DNA of 64,000 bases. It comes from Caldimonas caldifontis. Lineage in GTDB: Bacteria > Pseudomonadota > Gammaproteobacteria > Burkholderiales > Burkholderiaceae_C. The notes below the pieces were generated by a model. It saw only the letters and a program-made list of their open reading frames with translations, ran no database searches and had not been told where the DNA came from. Made by a program: the position numbers and the translations under genes. The first letter of the stretch is position 1. Each line of letters begins with the position of its first letter. Positions 54,234-64,000 of this stretch are shown here, piece by piece. The stretch lies in the NCBI RefSeq assembly GCF_002930615.1, contig NZ_PSNX01000004.1:1-64000 (forward strand), written 5' to 3'.

Positions 54234-54992
54234 TTACCGCGCAGCGCGAGCAGCTTCCGCGGGCGCCAGACGCTGCATGAGTCGATCGAAGAGGATCAGG
54301 GCCACCGCAGTCAGCGCCACCAGCGTCACGGTCAGCGGCAGCTCAAGCGGATGCAGGGTGCCGGGGGGAACCGCCGATCGGTCGGCCACCGTGCAGACCA
54401 CCGTGGCGGCTGACATGCCGGTGTAGTGCATGGCGCCCACGGCGCCCGCCATGACCACCGAGGCACTGAGACGAGAAACCAGGCTGCGCACGTGAAAGGC
54501 CAGCCACAAGGCCGCCGTGGCGGCGAAGACGGCCACGGCGATCGAGGCCCCGACGCGCGCGAAATCCCACTCCAGGTAGCCGCCGAAACGCATCCCATAC
54601 ATCCCCAGGTAGTGCATCAGGGCCACACCCAGCCCGGCCAGGGGGCCGGCCACCGCCAGGCGGCGCCAGGTGAAGGGGGCTGAGGCGATGTAGCCCAGCG
54701 CAGCGGCGGACACCACGGCCGCCGCCAGCAGCGACACGGCGGTCTCCCAGAGGCCATAGCCCACCCCGATGGGCAGGCGGTAGGCCAGCATGCCGATGAA
54801 GTGCAAGGCCCAGATGCCCACACCCCCCAGGGCGACGCCGGTCACGAACAGATTGAACCAGCTCAGCCGCCCATCCCGGGTGCGGATGGAGGGCGCGGTC
54901 GACAGGGCGGCGAAAGCTCCGAGGGTCGAGACGGCAAAGGACAGGGCCACCAGGCCGAGATCCCATTGGGCAGTTATGACTTCATAGTTCAA
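54234..54992 (-). CDS. Stand-alone MHYT membrane sensor protein
   Basis: A 252-residue protein made only of an MHYT domain: seven predicted membrane helices, with the metal-binding motifs LHFIGMLAY, MHYLGMYGM and MHYTGMSAA at three helix ends. MHYT domains are proposed to bind copper and sense oxygen, CO or NO, and usually sit in front of GGDEF/EAL or kinase domains. No catalytic domain is fused here. The C-terminus is a short basic tail. ATG at 54992 follows an A+T-rich leader. It may act as a partner for the hybrid kinase next to it or for a separate enzyme. Confidence 0.83.
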   Translation of the reverse strand: MNYEVITAQWDLGLVALSFAVSTLGAFAALSTAPSIRTRDGRLSWFNLFVTGVALGGVGIWALHFIGMLAYRLPIGVGYGLWETAVSLLAAAVVSAAALGYIASAPFTWRRLAVAGPLAGLGVALMHYLGMYGMRFGGYLEWDFARVGASIAVAVFAATAALWLAFHVRSLVSRLSASVVMAGAVGAMHYTGMSAATVVCTVADRSAVPPGTLHPLELPLTVTLVALTAVALILFDRLMQRLAPAEAARAAR

Positions 54993-55057
54993 TTTTGATA
55001 CTCATCGGTTGCTGCGTAACCGAAATGTATCTAATTTATACAAAGCCGTCATGCTGA

Positions 55058-57199
<2,142 letters not shown>

Positions 57200-57225
57200 G
57201 CCTCAGTGCACCGAAGCCTCTTGAG

Positions 57226-57247
57226 CGCCTGGGTGATCGTCCAGGCG
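57226..57247 (+). terminator. Hairpin after fadH
   Basis: CGCCTGG (57226-57232) pairs perfectly with CCAGGCG (57241-57247) across an 8-base loop, 26 bases after the fadH stop. It lacks a long T-run, so it is a weak intrinsic terminator or a rho-linked hairpin. Confidence 0.4.
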
Positions 57248-57323
57248 TGCCGCGTCTTGTGCGCCCCACGCCCGATGGGCCCCGGCGGCCCGTAGTGGCT
57301 TCAATGGCTCGTTGAAAAGGGCT

Positions 57324-58745
57324 TCATGGCTGTGATCCTTCGTCCCGGGGGCGGCGCATCAGCGCCACCAGCACCACACCGATGCCCAGCACCACCACGC
57401 TGATCCAGGCCGCGTTCCACCCGCCCAGCGTCTGGCTGTTCACGTACGACAAGGCCGACCACAGCATGTAGGCGCACACCAGACAGAAGATGGCTGGCAG
57501 CACCGGGTACAGTGGCACCTTGAAGGGGCGCTCGGCCTGCGGCTCGCGGACGCGCAGCACGAAAAGCGAAATGCCGCTGAGCAGGAAGAAGAGCCAGAAC
57601 ACCGGGGCGGTGAACTCCACCATGGCCTTGAAGCCACCGCCCGCCCAGACGCCGATGGCAATCAGCAGCAATGACACGACACACTGCAGGCGCAGCGCAT
57701 GCAGCGGGGCGCCGCGTTGCTGGTCCCAGTCGGCCAGCCAGCGCAGGGCGTGCCAGTCCCGGCCCAGGGCATAGCTGGTGCGGGCCCCCACGATCATGGT
57801 GGCATTGATGGAGGTGAGTGCCGCCACGGCCACCATGAGCGAGATGATCAGTTCACCCGTGGGCCCGAAGCTCACCTTCAGCAGATCGGCCGCCACGGCA
57901 TTGGACTTGGCCATGCCCTCCAGCCCCAGACCCTGCCAGTAGGCCCACACCACGGCCAGGTACAGGCCGGTGATGATGAGGATGGACAGCACCAGGGCCT
58001 TGACGGTGTTGCGGCGCTTGTCCCGCACCTCGGCGCTGATGTAGGCCGCTTCGTTCCAGCCGCCATAGGCCAGCAGCACGAAGACCATGGCCAGGCCGAA
58101 CATCGCCAGCGAGGGCGTGTGCGGGGCGGCCGGCTCGGCTGCCGCGGCAGCGCCGTTGCCCGCCGGCAGGGTGAGGGCTGCCACGATGATGAGGCCGAGC
58201 CCCAGGATCTCCAGCGCCGTGAGCCACACCTGAGTGGACGACATCGCCTTCACGCCGCGCAGGTGGATGTGCGAGAGCACCAGCACCGAGGCCGCGGCAT
58301 ACACGGCCGAACTGGCGGGGGCGCTGAGATAGGGCAGGGGCAGCACCGCGGTCATGTAGTCGCCGAACACGAAGGCCAGCAGGGCGATCGAGCCGGTGGT
58401 GATGACCGACAGACGCGCCCAGCCGAACAGCAGGGACATGGAGCGCCCATAGGCGCGCTGCAGGTAGTGGTAGTCGCCGCCGGCATGCGGGTAGGCCGTG
58501 GCCAGTTCGGCGTAGCACAGCGCGCCGATCAAGGAAGCCAGCCCGCCCAGCACCCAGGCGAAGAACATCCAGGACACATCGCCGGTCATGCCGGCCACCA
58601 GCGAGGGTGCCTTGAAGATGCCGGCGCCGATCACCACGCCGACGATGATCGCAATGGCCTCGCGCAGGCGAAGCACCTCTCCCGGCCCTGCGGCAACTGG
58701 CGTACCGGTGGCCAGCGGTGTGGTGGTGGGGGGGATGGCGCTCAT
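57324..58745 (-). CDS. APC-family amino acid permease
   Basis: A 473-residue permease with about 12 predicted helices. Features of the APC superfamily: LREAIAIIVGVVIGAGIFKAPSLVAG in helix 1 with the unwound GAGIF site, then FFAWVLGGLASLIGALCYAELATAYPHAGGDYHYLQRAYG, and FVLLAYGGWNEAAYISAEVRDKRRNTVKAL. It fits the LAT/PotE group of amino-acid transporters; the substrate is not readable. The ATG at 58745 has a GGAGGTCGGTC-type purine stretch upstream. It is divergent from a MarR-type regulator, which may control it. Confidence 0.88.
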   Translation of the reverse strand: MSAIPPTTTPLATGTPVAAGPGEVLRLREAIAIIVGVVIGAGIFKAPSLVAGMTGDVSWMFFAWVLGGLASLIGALCYAELATAYPHAGGDYHYLQRAYGRSMSLLFGWARLSVITTGSIALLAFVFGDYMTAVLPLPYLSAPASSAVYAAASVLVLSHIHLRGVKAMSSTQVWLTALEILGLGLIIVAALTLPAGNGAAAAAEPAAPHTPSLAMFGLAMVFVLLAYGGWNEAAYISAEVRDKRRNTVKALVLSILIITGLYLAVVWAYWQGLGLEGMAKSNAVAADLLKVSFGPTGELIISLMVAVAALTSINATMIVGARTSYALGRDWHALRWLADWDQQRGAPLHALRLQCVVSLLLIAIGVWAGGGFKAMVEFTAPVFWLFFLLSGISLFVLRVREPQAERPFKVPLYPVLPAIFCLVCAYMLWSALSYVNSQTLGGWNAAWISVVVLGIGVVLVALMRRPRDEGSQP

Positions 58746-58942
58746 GACCGACCTCCGATGCAGGCTGTGAAGACGCTCGAGTCGGGGCGGGTCGCTTCGG
58801 TCATGGGCATCCTTGGCAAGTGAATCGACATCGCGGCAGGGGCTGCGCGGCCAAATTCTGTCCGACTGGATCGCTCAAGGGAAGTTTCTCAGCCCAGTGC
58901 GCAAAGCGCGCATGCTGCGCTGCCGCATGCCTTGTGAAGTAT

Positions 58943-58972
58943 TTGTTTATAACCATGAGGCATCCTTAGAAT
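58943..58972 (+). promoter_or_regulatory. Candidate promoter of the MarR-type regulator
   Basis: TTGTTT (58943-58948) and TAGAAT (58967-58972) are 18 bases apart in an A+T-rich island of the otherwise G+C-rich gap. Just downstream, GTGAA...TTCAC forms an imperfect inverted repeat (58975-58992), a possible MarR operator. Confidence 0.45.
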
Positions 58973-59013
58973 ATGTGAAACACTTGCTTCACCTTCCTCT
59001 CCCAAGGATGACC

Positions 59014-59505
59014 ATGCCTCCCGCCATTGCCCACCGCAACCTGCCCGATGCCTTGCTGCGTGCCCGCGAGTCGGTGATGCGCTACTTCCGGCCCAACCTC
59101 AAGCTGGCCGGTGTGACCGAGCAGCAGTGGCGGGTGATCCGGGTGCTGTCGGACCGGGGCGAGCTGGAGATCGGTCAGATCGCGGAAGCCGCCTGCATCC
59201 CAGGCCCCAGCCTCACCGGCGTGCTGGAGCGCATGGAGCGCGATGACTGGGTGCGGCGTTTTCGCATCTCCACCGATCAGCGCAAGGTGATCGTCGAGCT
59301 CACGCCCAAGGCCAAGCGCCTGGTGCAGCGCATGCTGGACCGCATCGACGAGCGCTACAAGGCCATCGAGTCACAGCTGGGCGCGCAAGCCCTGGATGAA
59401 TTGCACGGCTTGCTCGAGAAGGTGATGGCCCTGCCCGATCCCAGCGCCGAAGCGCCGGTGAAGCTGCCGGTGCGGCGCAAGGCCGCACCCAAGGTCGCGG
59501 CCTGA
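59014..59505 (+). CDS. MarR-family regulator, HpaR-like
   Basis: A 163-residue winged-helix protein. The HpaR-type N-terminal pattern is NLPDALLRARESVMRYFRPNLKLAGVTEQQWRVIRVL, followed by the HTH (EIGQIAEAACIPGPSLTGVLERMERDDWVRR) and wing (STDQRKVIVELT). HpaR represses homoprotocatechuate (4-hydroxyphenylacetate) catabolism genes, none of which are here. ATG at 59014 has AAGG six bases upstream; ATG 59008 is closer to the site. The upstream open frame back to 58813 is unlikely. The C-terminus is basic (RRKAAPK). It is divergent from the amino-acid permease. Confidence 0.85.
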   Translation: MPPAIAHRNLPDALLRARESVMRYFRPNLKLAGVTEQQWRVIRVLSDRGELEIGQIAEAACIPGPSLTGVLERMERDDWVRRFRISTDQRKVIVELTPKAKRLVQRMLDRIDERYKAIESQLGAQALDELHGLLEKVMALPDPSAEAPVKLPVRRKAAPKVAA

Positions 59506-59516
59506 CGGGGGGCGCC

Positions 59517-60389
59517 TCAGGCGCCGAAGCGGCCGGCGCGGAAGTCTTCCACGGCCTGGAAGATTTCCTGTTGCGTGTTCATCACGAAGGGACCGTACTG
59601 CACGATGGGCTCGTTCAGCGGCCGCCCGGCGATGAGCAGGGCACGGCTGTCGGGTCCGGCCTGCAGCGCTACGCCGTCGCCCTCATTGCGCAGGATGGCC
59701 ATGCGTCCGGCCGGCACCTCAGTCGCGTTCACGGCCACCTGGCCGCGGTACACATAGACAAAGGCATTGTGTTCGGCTGGCAGCGGCTGCGCGAAGCGCG
59801 TGCCCGCCGCGAGGTGCAGGTCGAGGTACAGCGGCTGCGTGGCCTCGCGCTGTACGGCGCCGCTCACGCCCTGGCTCTCGCCGGCGATCACGCGCACCGT
59901 CAGCCCTGGGGCCGTGAACTCGGGGATCTCGGCGCTCTGGATGTCGCGGTACCAAGGTGCGCTCATCTTGTCGCGCGCCGGCAGGTTCAGCCAAAGCTGA
60001 AAGCCTTCCATGCGACCTTCCTCCTGCTCGGGCAGCTCGGAGTGGATCACCCCGCGCCCGGCGGTCATCCACTGCACGCCGCCGTTCTGCAGCAGGCCTT
60101 CGTGGCCTGCACTGTCGCGGTGGCGCATGCGCCCGGCGATCATGTAGGTCACCGTCTCGAAGCCGCGGTGCGGATGGTCGGGGAAGCCGCCGATGTAGTC
60201 ATCGGGGTTGTCGGTGCCAAAGGCATCCAGCATCAGGAAGGGGTCGAGGCGGCGCTGCAGCGGCTGCGTGAGCACCCGTGTGAGCTTCACACCTGCCCCG
60301 TCGGAGGTGGCCATGCCCGCCACCAGCCGCTCGACGCTGCGCGGGTGCTCGACCCCATCCTGACGGTGGGCGGTGAGGGTGGCGGTCAT
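59517..60389 (-). CDS. Pirin family bicupin protein
   Basis: A 290-residue pirin. The N-terminal cupin has the metal-binding motif HPHRGFETVTY followed by HxH and Glu further on (HRDSAGHEG, MTAGRGVIHSE), and the C-terminal half is a second cupin (AFVYVYRGQVAVN, LLIAGRPLNEPIVQYGPFVMNTQ). Bacterial pirins include a quercetin 2,3-dioxygenase and regulators of pyruvate dehydrogenase; the substrate here is unknown. AAGGAG precedes the ATG. It is convergent with the MarR gene and lies after azoR on the same strand, with a 34-base gap. Confidence 0.9.
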   Translation of the reverse strand: MTATLTAHRQDGVEHPRSVERLVAGMATSDGAGVKLTRVLTQPLQRRLDPFLMLDAFGTDNPDDYIGGFPDHPHRGFETVTYMIAGRMRHRDSAGHEGLLQNGGVQWMTAGRGVIHSELPEQEEGRMEGFQLWLNLPARDKMSAPWYRDIQSAEIPEFTAPGLTVRVIAGESQGVSGAVQREATQPLYLDLHLAAGTRFAQPLPAEHNAFVYVYRGQVAVNATEVPAGRMAILRNEGDGVALQAGPDSRALLIAGRPLNEPIVQYGPFVMNTQQEIFQAVEDFRAGRFGA

Positions 60390-60423
60390 GGTGTTCTCCT
60401 TGTGACATCACATGAGGCGAGTG

Positions 60424-61023
60424 TCAGGCCAGCGCGGCCTCGATCTCGGCCTGGGCCGCAGCCAGCCCCTTTCGTTCGGCCTCCGGGCCCATGGCCAGGC
60501 CTTCGGCGTAGATGAAGCGCACGTCGGTCATGCCCAGAAAGCCCAGGGTGGTCTTCAGGTAAGGGACCTGGCTGTCGGACGGCTGGTTGCGATAGATGCC
60601 GCCGCGCGTCAGCACCACATAGACCGTCTTGTTCTTCAGCAGGCCTTCGGGGCCATTCTCGGTGTACTGAAAGGTGACCTTGGCGCGGGCGATGGCATCG
60701 ATCCAGTTTTTCAGCTGGGCCGACACACCGAAGTTGTACATCGGCACGCCCAGCACCACCACATCGGCCGCCTGGATCTCGGCGATCAGCGCATCGTCCA
60801 GGGCCACGCGGGCCGCCTGCTCGGGCGTGCGCTGCTCGGCGGGCGTGAAGAGGGCCCCCAGGGCCGCCTCGTCCAGCACGGGGTGGGGATTGCGGGCCAG
60901 GTCACGCACGGTCAGGCGGGCCCCCGGTTGGGCTGCCATCAGGCGCTCGACCAGGGCGCTGGCCAGGCGAGTGGAGTGCGAGCCATCGACGCGGGCGCTG
61001 GAGTTGACTTGCAGGATGTTCAT
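60424..61023 (-). CDS. azoR: FMN-dependent NADH-azoreductase
   Basis: AzoR (199 residues) is a flavodoxin-like NAD(P)H:quinone/azo reductase. The N-terminal [21 protein letters not shown] and [38 protein letters not shown] segment match AzoR. It reduces quinones, azo dyes and nitro compounds with FMN. ATG at 61023 was chosen because the longer frame has no family similarity. It is divergent from a LysR-type regulator across a 111-base gap with a palindromic operator, and pirin follows on the same strand. Confidence 0.92.
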   Translation of the reverse strand: MNILQVNSSARVDGSHSTRLASALVERLMAAQPGARLTVRDLARNPHPVLDEAALGALFTPAEQRTPEQAARVALDDALIAEIQAADVVVLGVPMYNFGVSAQLKNWIDAIARAKVTFQYTENGPEGLLKNKTVYVVLTRGGIYRNQPSDSQVPYLKTTLGFLGMTDVRFIYAEGLAMGPEAERKGLAAAQAEIEAALA

Positions 61024-61095
61024 GGTCGTGTCCGGGAGAAGAGTTGCAATGAAGCGAACTCTAGTTGTCCCAAATGGCATGAGGAAGATAATCTA

Positions 61096-61114
61096 ATGGA
61101 TAAGATTGATCCAT
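61096..61114. promoter_or_regulatory. LysR-type operator between azoR and lysR
   Basis: ATGGAT (61096-61101) and ATCCAT (61109-61114) form a perfect 6-base inverted repeat with a 7-base spacer, in an A+T-rich stretch ending 20 bases before the LysR start. This is typical of a LysR-family T-N11-A-type box controlling the divergent pair. Confidence 0.6.
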
Positions 61115-61134
61115 TTTTGGAACAGTGAGGCGTT

Positions 61135-62097
61135 ATGAAGCTGCAAGCCGATGATCTGCTGCTGTTCGCCCGGGTGGCCGACGAGGGCAGTTTCAGCCGG
61201 GCGGCCGAGCGGGTGGGTCTGCCCAAGTCCACCGTCTCGCGCCGGCTGGCCGCGCTGGAAGCCGACCTGGGCGAGCGCCTGTTGCTGCGCACCACGCGCA
61301 AGCTCACCCTTACGGACTTCGGCCACCACGTGCTGGCTCATGCCCGCCAGGTGGCCGACGAGGTGGAGGCGGCGGCCTCGCTGGCCCAGCACCGCCAGGT
61401 GGAGCCGAGCGGGCGTCTGCGGGTGTCCATGCCTGGAGACTTCGCCAACCTCGTCCTGAGCCAGTTGCTGGCCGACTTCATTGCCCGCCATCCGGCCATC
61501 ACGCTGGAGGTGGACATCACCCCGCGGCGCGTGGACCTCATTGGCGAGAACTTCGATCTTGCCATCCGCATGGGTGATCTGGCCGACGATGCCTCACTGA
61601 CAGCGCGCCGACTGGCCGTGCTGTCGGTGGGCTTGTACGCCTCGCCGGCCTACATCGCCCGGCAGGGCAACCCGTCCGAGCCGGAGGCCCTGATGGAGCA
61701 CGAGGCCCTGCGCCTGCTCACCCGCACCGGCGAGCCGGCGCCTTGGGTGCTCACCCGTGGCGAGGTGCACTGGGAGGGCATCCCGCCTGGGCGGGCCACG
61801 ATCAACTCCCCCGAACTCCTGATGCGCCTGGCTCGCGCCGGGGCTGGCATTGCCGCCGTGCCCGACCATTTCGCCGAGCCCTACGTGCGCAGCGGCGAAC
61901 TGCAGCCCCTGCTCGCCGACTGGCGTTTGCCCGCCACCGTGGCCTGGGCGGTGTTCCCCGGGCGGCGGCTCATGCCGGCGCGCACCCGTGCACTGCTCGA
62001 CGCCTTGGCGGCCCTCTTCACGGGCGAGGCCTGCCAGGCTGTCGATGTGCGGGTGCAGCAGATGCTCAAGCCCTGGCGAAACGGTGCCAGCTCCTGA
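61135..62097 (+). CDS. LysR-family transcriptional regulator
   Basis: A 320-residue LTTR. The N-terminal HTH is LLLFARVADEGSFSRAAERVGLPKSTVSRRLAALEADLGERLLLRTTRKLTLTDFG (about residues 8-62). The C-terminal effector domain (about 95-300) has the LTTR pattern DFANLVLSQLLADFIARHPAITLEVDITPRRVDLIGENFDLAIR. It is similar to regulators of azoreductase or quinone-response genes. ATG at 61135 has GTGAGG upstream. It is divergent from azoR and probably controls it through the 61096-61114 box. Confidence 0.9.
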   Translation: MKLQADDLLLFARVADEGSFSRAAERVGLPKSTVSRRLAALEADLGERLLLRTTRKLTLTDFGHHVLAHARQVADEVEAAASLAQHRQVEPSGRLRVSMPGDFANLVLSQLLADFIARHPAITLEVDITPRRVDLIGENFDLAIRMGDLADDASLTARRLAVLSVGLYASPAYIARQGNPSEPEALMEHEALRLLTRTGEPAPWVLTRGEVHWEGIPPGRATINSPELLMRLARAGAGIAAVPDHFAEPYVRSGELQPLLADWRLPATVAWAVFPGRRLMPARTRALLDALAALFTGEACQAVDVRVQQMLKPWRNGASS

Positions 62098-62162
62098 AAT
62101 TCCTGAACCAATCAGTGCATGTTGGAATCAAATGGGAGCAAAAAAAGGTGCAAAGCCTATCA

Positions 62163-62199
62163 ATAGGCGTAAACAATCAAGACTATTGATTGATTGCAT
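62163..62199. promoter_or_regulatory. OxyR-like site upstream of ahpC
   Basis: Four tetramers at exact 11-base spacing: ATAG (62163), CAAT (62174), ATTG (62185) and GCAT (62196). Against the OxyR consensus ATAG/CTAT/ATAG/CTAT they match 4, 3, 3 and 2 of 4 positions. Inside it lies CAATCA-N7-TGATTG (62174-62192), a perfect inverted repeat. The site lies about 70-105 bases before the ahpC start, a usual activator position. Confidence 0.5.
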
Positions 62200-62267
62200 G
62201 CGCAAAATGCTGCAATGCACCTACCATACGGGTTATCCCTTCCCTTCATGACTCACAAGGAGCACAT

Positions 62268-62831
62268 ATGTCCCTGATCAACACGCAAGTCCAGCCGTTC
62301 AAGGCCCAGGCTTTCCACAACGGCAAGTTCATCGAGGTCACCGAGGCGTCGCTGAAGGGCAAGTGGTCCGTGCTGATCTTCATGCCGGCCGCGTTCACCT
62401 TCAACTGCCCCACGGAAGTGGAAGACGCCGCCGATCACTACGACACCTTCAAGTCGCTGGGTGCCGAGGTCTACATCGTCACCACCGACACGCACTTCTC
62501 GCACAAGGTGTGGCATGAAACCTCCCCCGCCGTGGGCAAGGCCAAGTTCCCGCTGGTGGGCGACCCCACCCACACCCTGACCAACGCCTTCGGCGTGCAC
62601 ATCCCCGAGGAAGGCCTGGCCCTGCGCGGCACCTTCATCATCAACCCCGAGGGTGTGATCAAGACCGCCGAGATCCACGACAACGCCATCGCCCGCGATG
62701 TGAAGGAAACCCTGCGCAAGCTGCAGGCCGCCCAGTACGTGGCCGCCAACCCCGGCCAGGTCTGCCCGGCCAAGTGGCAACAGGGCGCCAAGACCATCGC
62801 CCCGTCGCTGGACCTGGTCGGCAAGATCTGA
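62268..62831 (+). CDS. ahpC: Alkyl hydroperoxide reductase subunit C (peroxiredoxin)
   Basis: AhpC (187 residues) is a typical 2-Cys peroxiredoxin that reduces hydrogen peroxide and organic peroxides. The peroxidatic Cys47 is in FTFNCPTEVED and the resolving Cys166 is in VCPAKW, both at expected positions. KFPLVGDP and GTFIINPEGVIK are also typical. The Shine-Dalgarno AAGGAG precedes the ATG. AhpF follows 208 bases downstream and recycles it with NADH. Confidence 0.97.
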   Translation: MSLINTQVQPFKAQAFHNGKFIEVTEASLKGKWSVLIFMPAAFTFNCPTEVEDAADHYDTFKSLGAEVYIVTTDTHFSHKVWHETSPAVGKAKFPLVGDPTHTLTNAFGVHIPEEGLALRGTFIINPEGVIKTAEIHDNAIARDVKETLRKLQAAQYVAANPGQVCPAKWQQGAKTIAPSLDLVGKI

Positions 62832-62855
62832 TCGATCTTCCATGTTGAAGCTCAG

Positions 62856-62874
62856 GGCCGGCGTGATGCCGGCC
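62856..62874 (+). terminator. Hairpin between ahpC and ahpF
   Basis: GGCCGGC (62856-62862) pairs with GCCGGCC (62868-62874) with loop GTGAT, 24 bases after the ahpC stop. There is no T-run, so it may attenuate rather than end transcription and lower ahpF relative to ahpC; this is a common arrangement. Confidence 0.4.
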
Positions 62875-63039
62875 TGTGAAGCTCCTCGGGTGGGCGCCTT
62901 GCCCACCCAGGCCCGCCGAACACCGGAATTCGGGCCTCGCTGACAGCATCGCTGCCTTCTCGTGGCGCTCGGTGCTGTCAACGGGGTCGGAACGACCACG
63001 CCTGTAATGCACCGGATGGATACGAAGAAGGAAGCCACC

Positions 63040-64000
63040 ATGCTCGACGCCAACCTCCAAGCCCAGCTCAAGGCCTACCTGGAGCGCCTTCAGCACCCGA
63101 TCGAGCTGATCGCCTCGCTGGACGAGCGCCCCGAATCGGGCGAGATGCGCGAGCTGCTCGAGGAAATCACCGCCCTGTCGGACAAGATCAGCCTGCGCCT
63201 GGACGGACAGGACACGCGCCGACCCTCGTTTCAGATCACCCGTGCTGGTGAAGACATGGGCGTGCGTTTTGCCGCCATCCCCATGGGCCACGAGTTCACT
63301 TCGCTGGTGCTGGCGCTGCTGCAGGCGGGCGGCCATCCGCCCAAGATTGAGGCCGAGCTGATCGAACAGATCCGCGCGCTGAAGCCCGAGACCGAGCTCG
63401 TCTTCGAGACCTGGATGAGCCTGACCTGCCACAACTGCCCGGACGTGGTGCAGGCCCTGAACCTCATGGCCGTGCTCAACCCGCGCATCCGCCACGTGGC
63501 CATTGACGGGAGCCTGTTCCAGAAGGAGGTCGAGGAACGCCAGATCATGGCCGTGCCCCTGGTCTTCCTCAACGGCGAGAAGTTCGCCTCCGGCCGCATG
63601 GAGGTGGGCGAGATCCTGGCCAAGATCGACACCGGCGCGGCCGCGCGCGATGCGGCCAAGCTGTCCGAGAAGGCACCCTTCGACGTGCTGATCGTCGGGG
63701 GAGGGCCGGCCGGTGCCGCAGCGGCCATCTACGCCGCACGCAAGGGCATCCGCACGGGGCTTGTGGCAGAACGCTTCGGCGGCCAGACCCTGGACACGCT
63801 GGGCATCGAGAACTACATCTCGGTGCCGCACACCGAAGGCCCGAAGTTCGCGGCGGCGCTGGAACAGCACGTGCGTGAGTACGACGTGGACGTGATGAAC
63901 CTGCAGCGCGTCGAATCCGTGGAGCCCGCCCAGGAGAAGGGCGGTCTGGCCACCGTGCGCTTGTCCAACGGCGCCGAGCTGAAGAGCCGCACCGTGATCC
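63040..64000 (+). CDS. ahpF: Alkyl hydroperoxide reductase subunit F, N-terminal part (runs off right edge)
   Basis: The first 320 codons of AhpF. The N-terminal domain is a double thioredoxin fold with the redox pair Cys130 and Cys133 in [10 protein letters not shown]; the thioredoxin-reductase-like part begins with the FAD motif [14 protein letters not shown] at about residue 212, followed by [14 protein letters not shown]. AhpF transfers electrons from NADH through FAD and disulfides to AhpC. The C-terminal CxxC and NADH-binding part lie outside the window. ATG at 63040 has GAAGGAAG upstream. Confidence 0.95.
   Translation, partial: MLDANLQAQLKAYLERLQHPIELIASLDERPESGEMRELLEEITALSDKISLRLDGQDTRRPSFQITRAGEDMGVRFAAIPMGHEFTSLVLALLQAGGHPPKIEAELIEQIRALKPETELVFETWMSLTCHNCPDVVQALNLMAVLNPRIRHVAIDGSLFQKEVEERQIMAVPLVFLNGEKFASGRMEVGEILAKIDTGAAARDAAKLSEKAPFDVLIVGGGPAGAAAAIYAARKGIRTGLVAERFGGQTLDTLGIENYISVPHTEGPKFAAALEQHVREYDVDVMNLQRVESVEPAQEKGGLATVRLSNGAELKSRTVI

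Overview
The window is a contiguous piece of a G+C-rich proteobacterial chromosome, most likely a betaproteobacterium of the order Burkholderiales. Reasons: gene content and order such as ybgC-tolQRA, ribD-ribE-ribB(X)-ribH-nusB, nrdR beside glyA, and a TssQ-type lipoprotein with a Ser/Thr kinase; short intergenic gaps; strong G/C third-position bias. No species is claimed. No tRNA, rRNA, CRISPR array, IS element or prophage was seen. No gap between genes exceeds about 300 bases. Both edge genes (vgrG on the left, ahpF on the right) run off the window.

Layout. 1-5.8 kb (minus): kinase, TssQ lipoprotein, ybgC, tolQ, tolR, tolA, then a vgrG where tolB would be expected. 5.9-11.0 kb (minus): riboflavin operon ribD-ribE-ribB(X)-ribH, nusB and an aminotransferase. 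11.1-18.0 kb (plus): minor pilin operon fimT-pilV-pilW-pilX-pilY1-pilE, visibly richer in A+T than its surroundings, ending in a perfect two-way terminator shared with nrdR-glyA. 20-23 kb: lytic transglycosylase, ubiD, a candidate structured RNA, a YdcF-type protein. 24-27.2 kb (plus): msrA, a LolD-like ABC ATPase, FtsX-like permease, a small Cys/His protein and a DUF3299 protein that look like one operon. 27.3-32.7 kb: hybrid sensor kinase, pdxH, a MobA-like nucleotidyltransferase, ChaC, an OmpA-like protein.

32.8-47.7 kb has two parts of a gluconate route: edd-eda (Entner-Doudoroff), and gntK-dctQ-dctM-dctP (gluconokinase plus a TRAP transporter), the latter divergent from a LacI-type regulator with two identical 15-base operators. 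Between them lie gloA, a DsbA-like oxidoreductase, an SDR, an Aer-like chemoreceptor, an HD-GYP protein, a TonB-dependent receptor and a DUF502 protein.

47.7-55.0 kb is signalling and proteostasis: TPR-GGDEF protein, an FtsH-type protease, a PhnD-like binding protein coupled to a hybrid kinase, and a stand-alone MHYT membrane sensor. 55.1-64 kb is redox and stress: a FadH-type dienoyl-CoA reductase behind a 16-base palindrome, an amino-acid permease, an HpaR-like MarR regulator, pirin, azoreductase with divergent LysR regulator, and ahpC-ahpF.

Start codons were chosen from Shine-Dalgarno spacing, overlap with the upstream gene and family length; many lie inside longer open frames.
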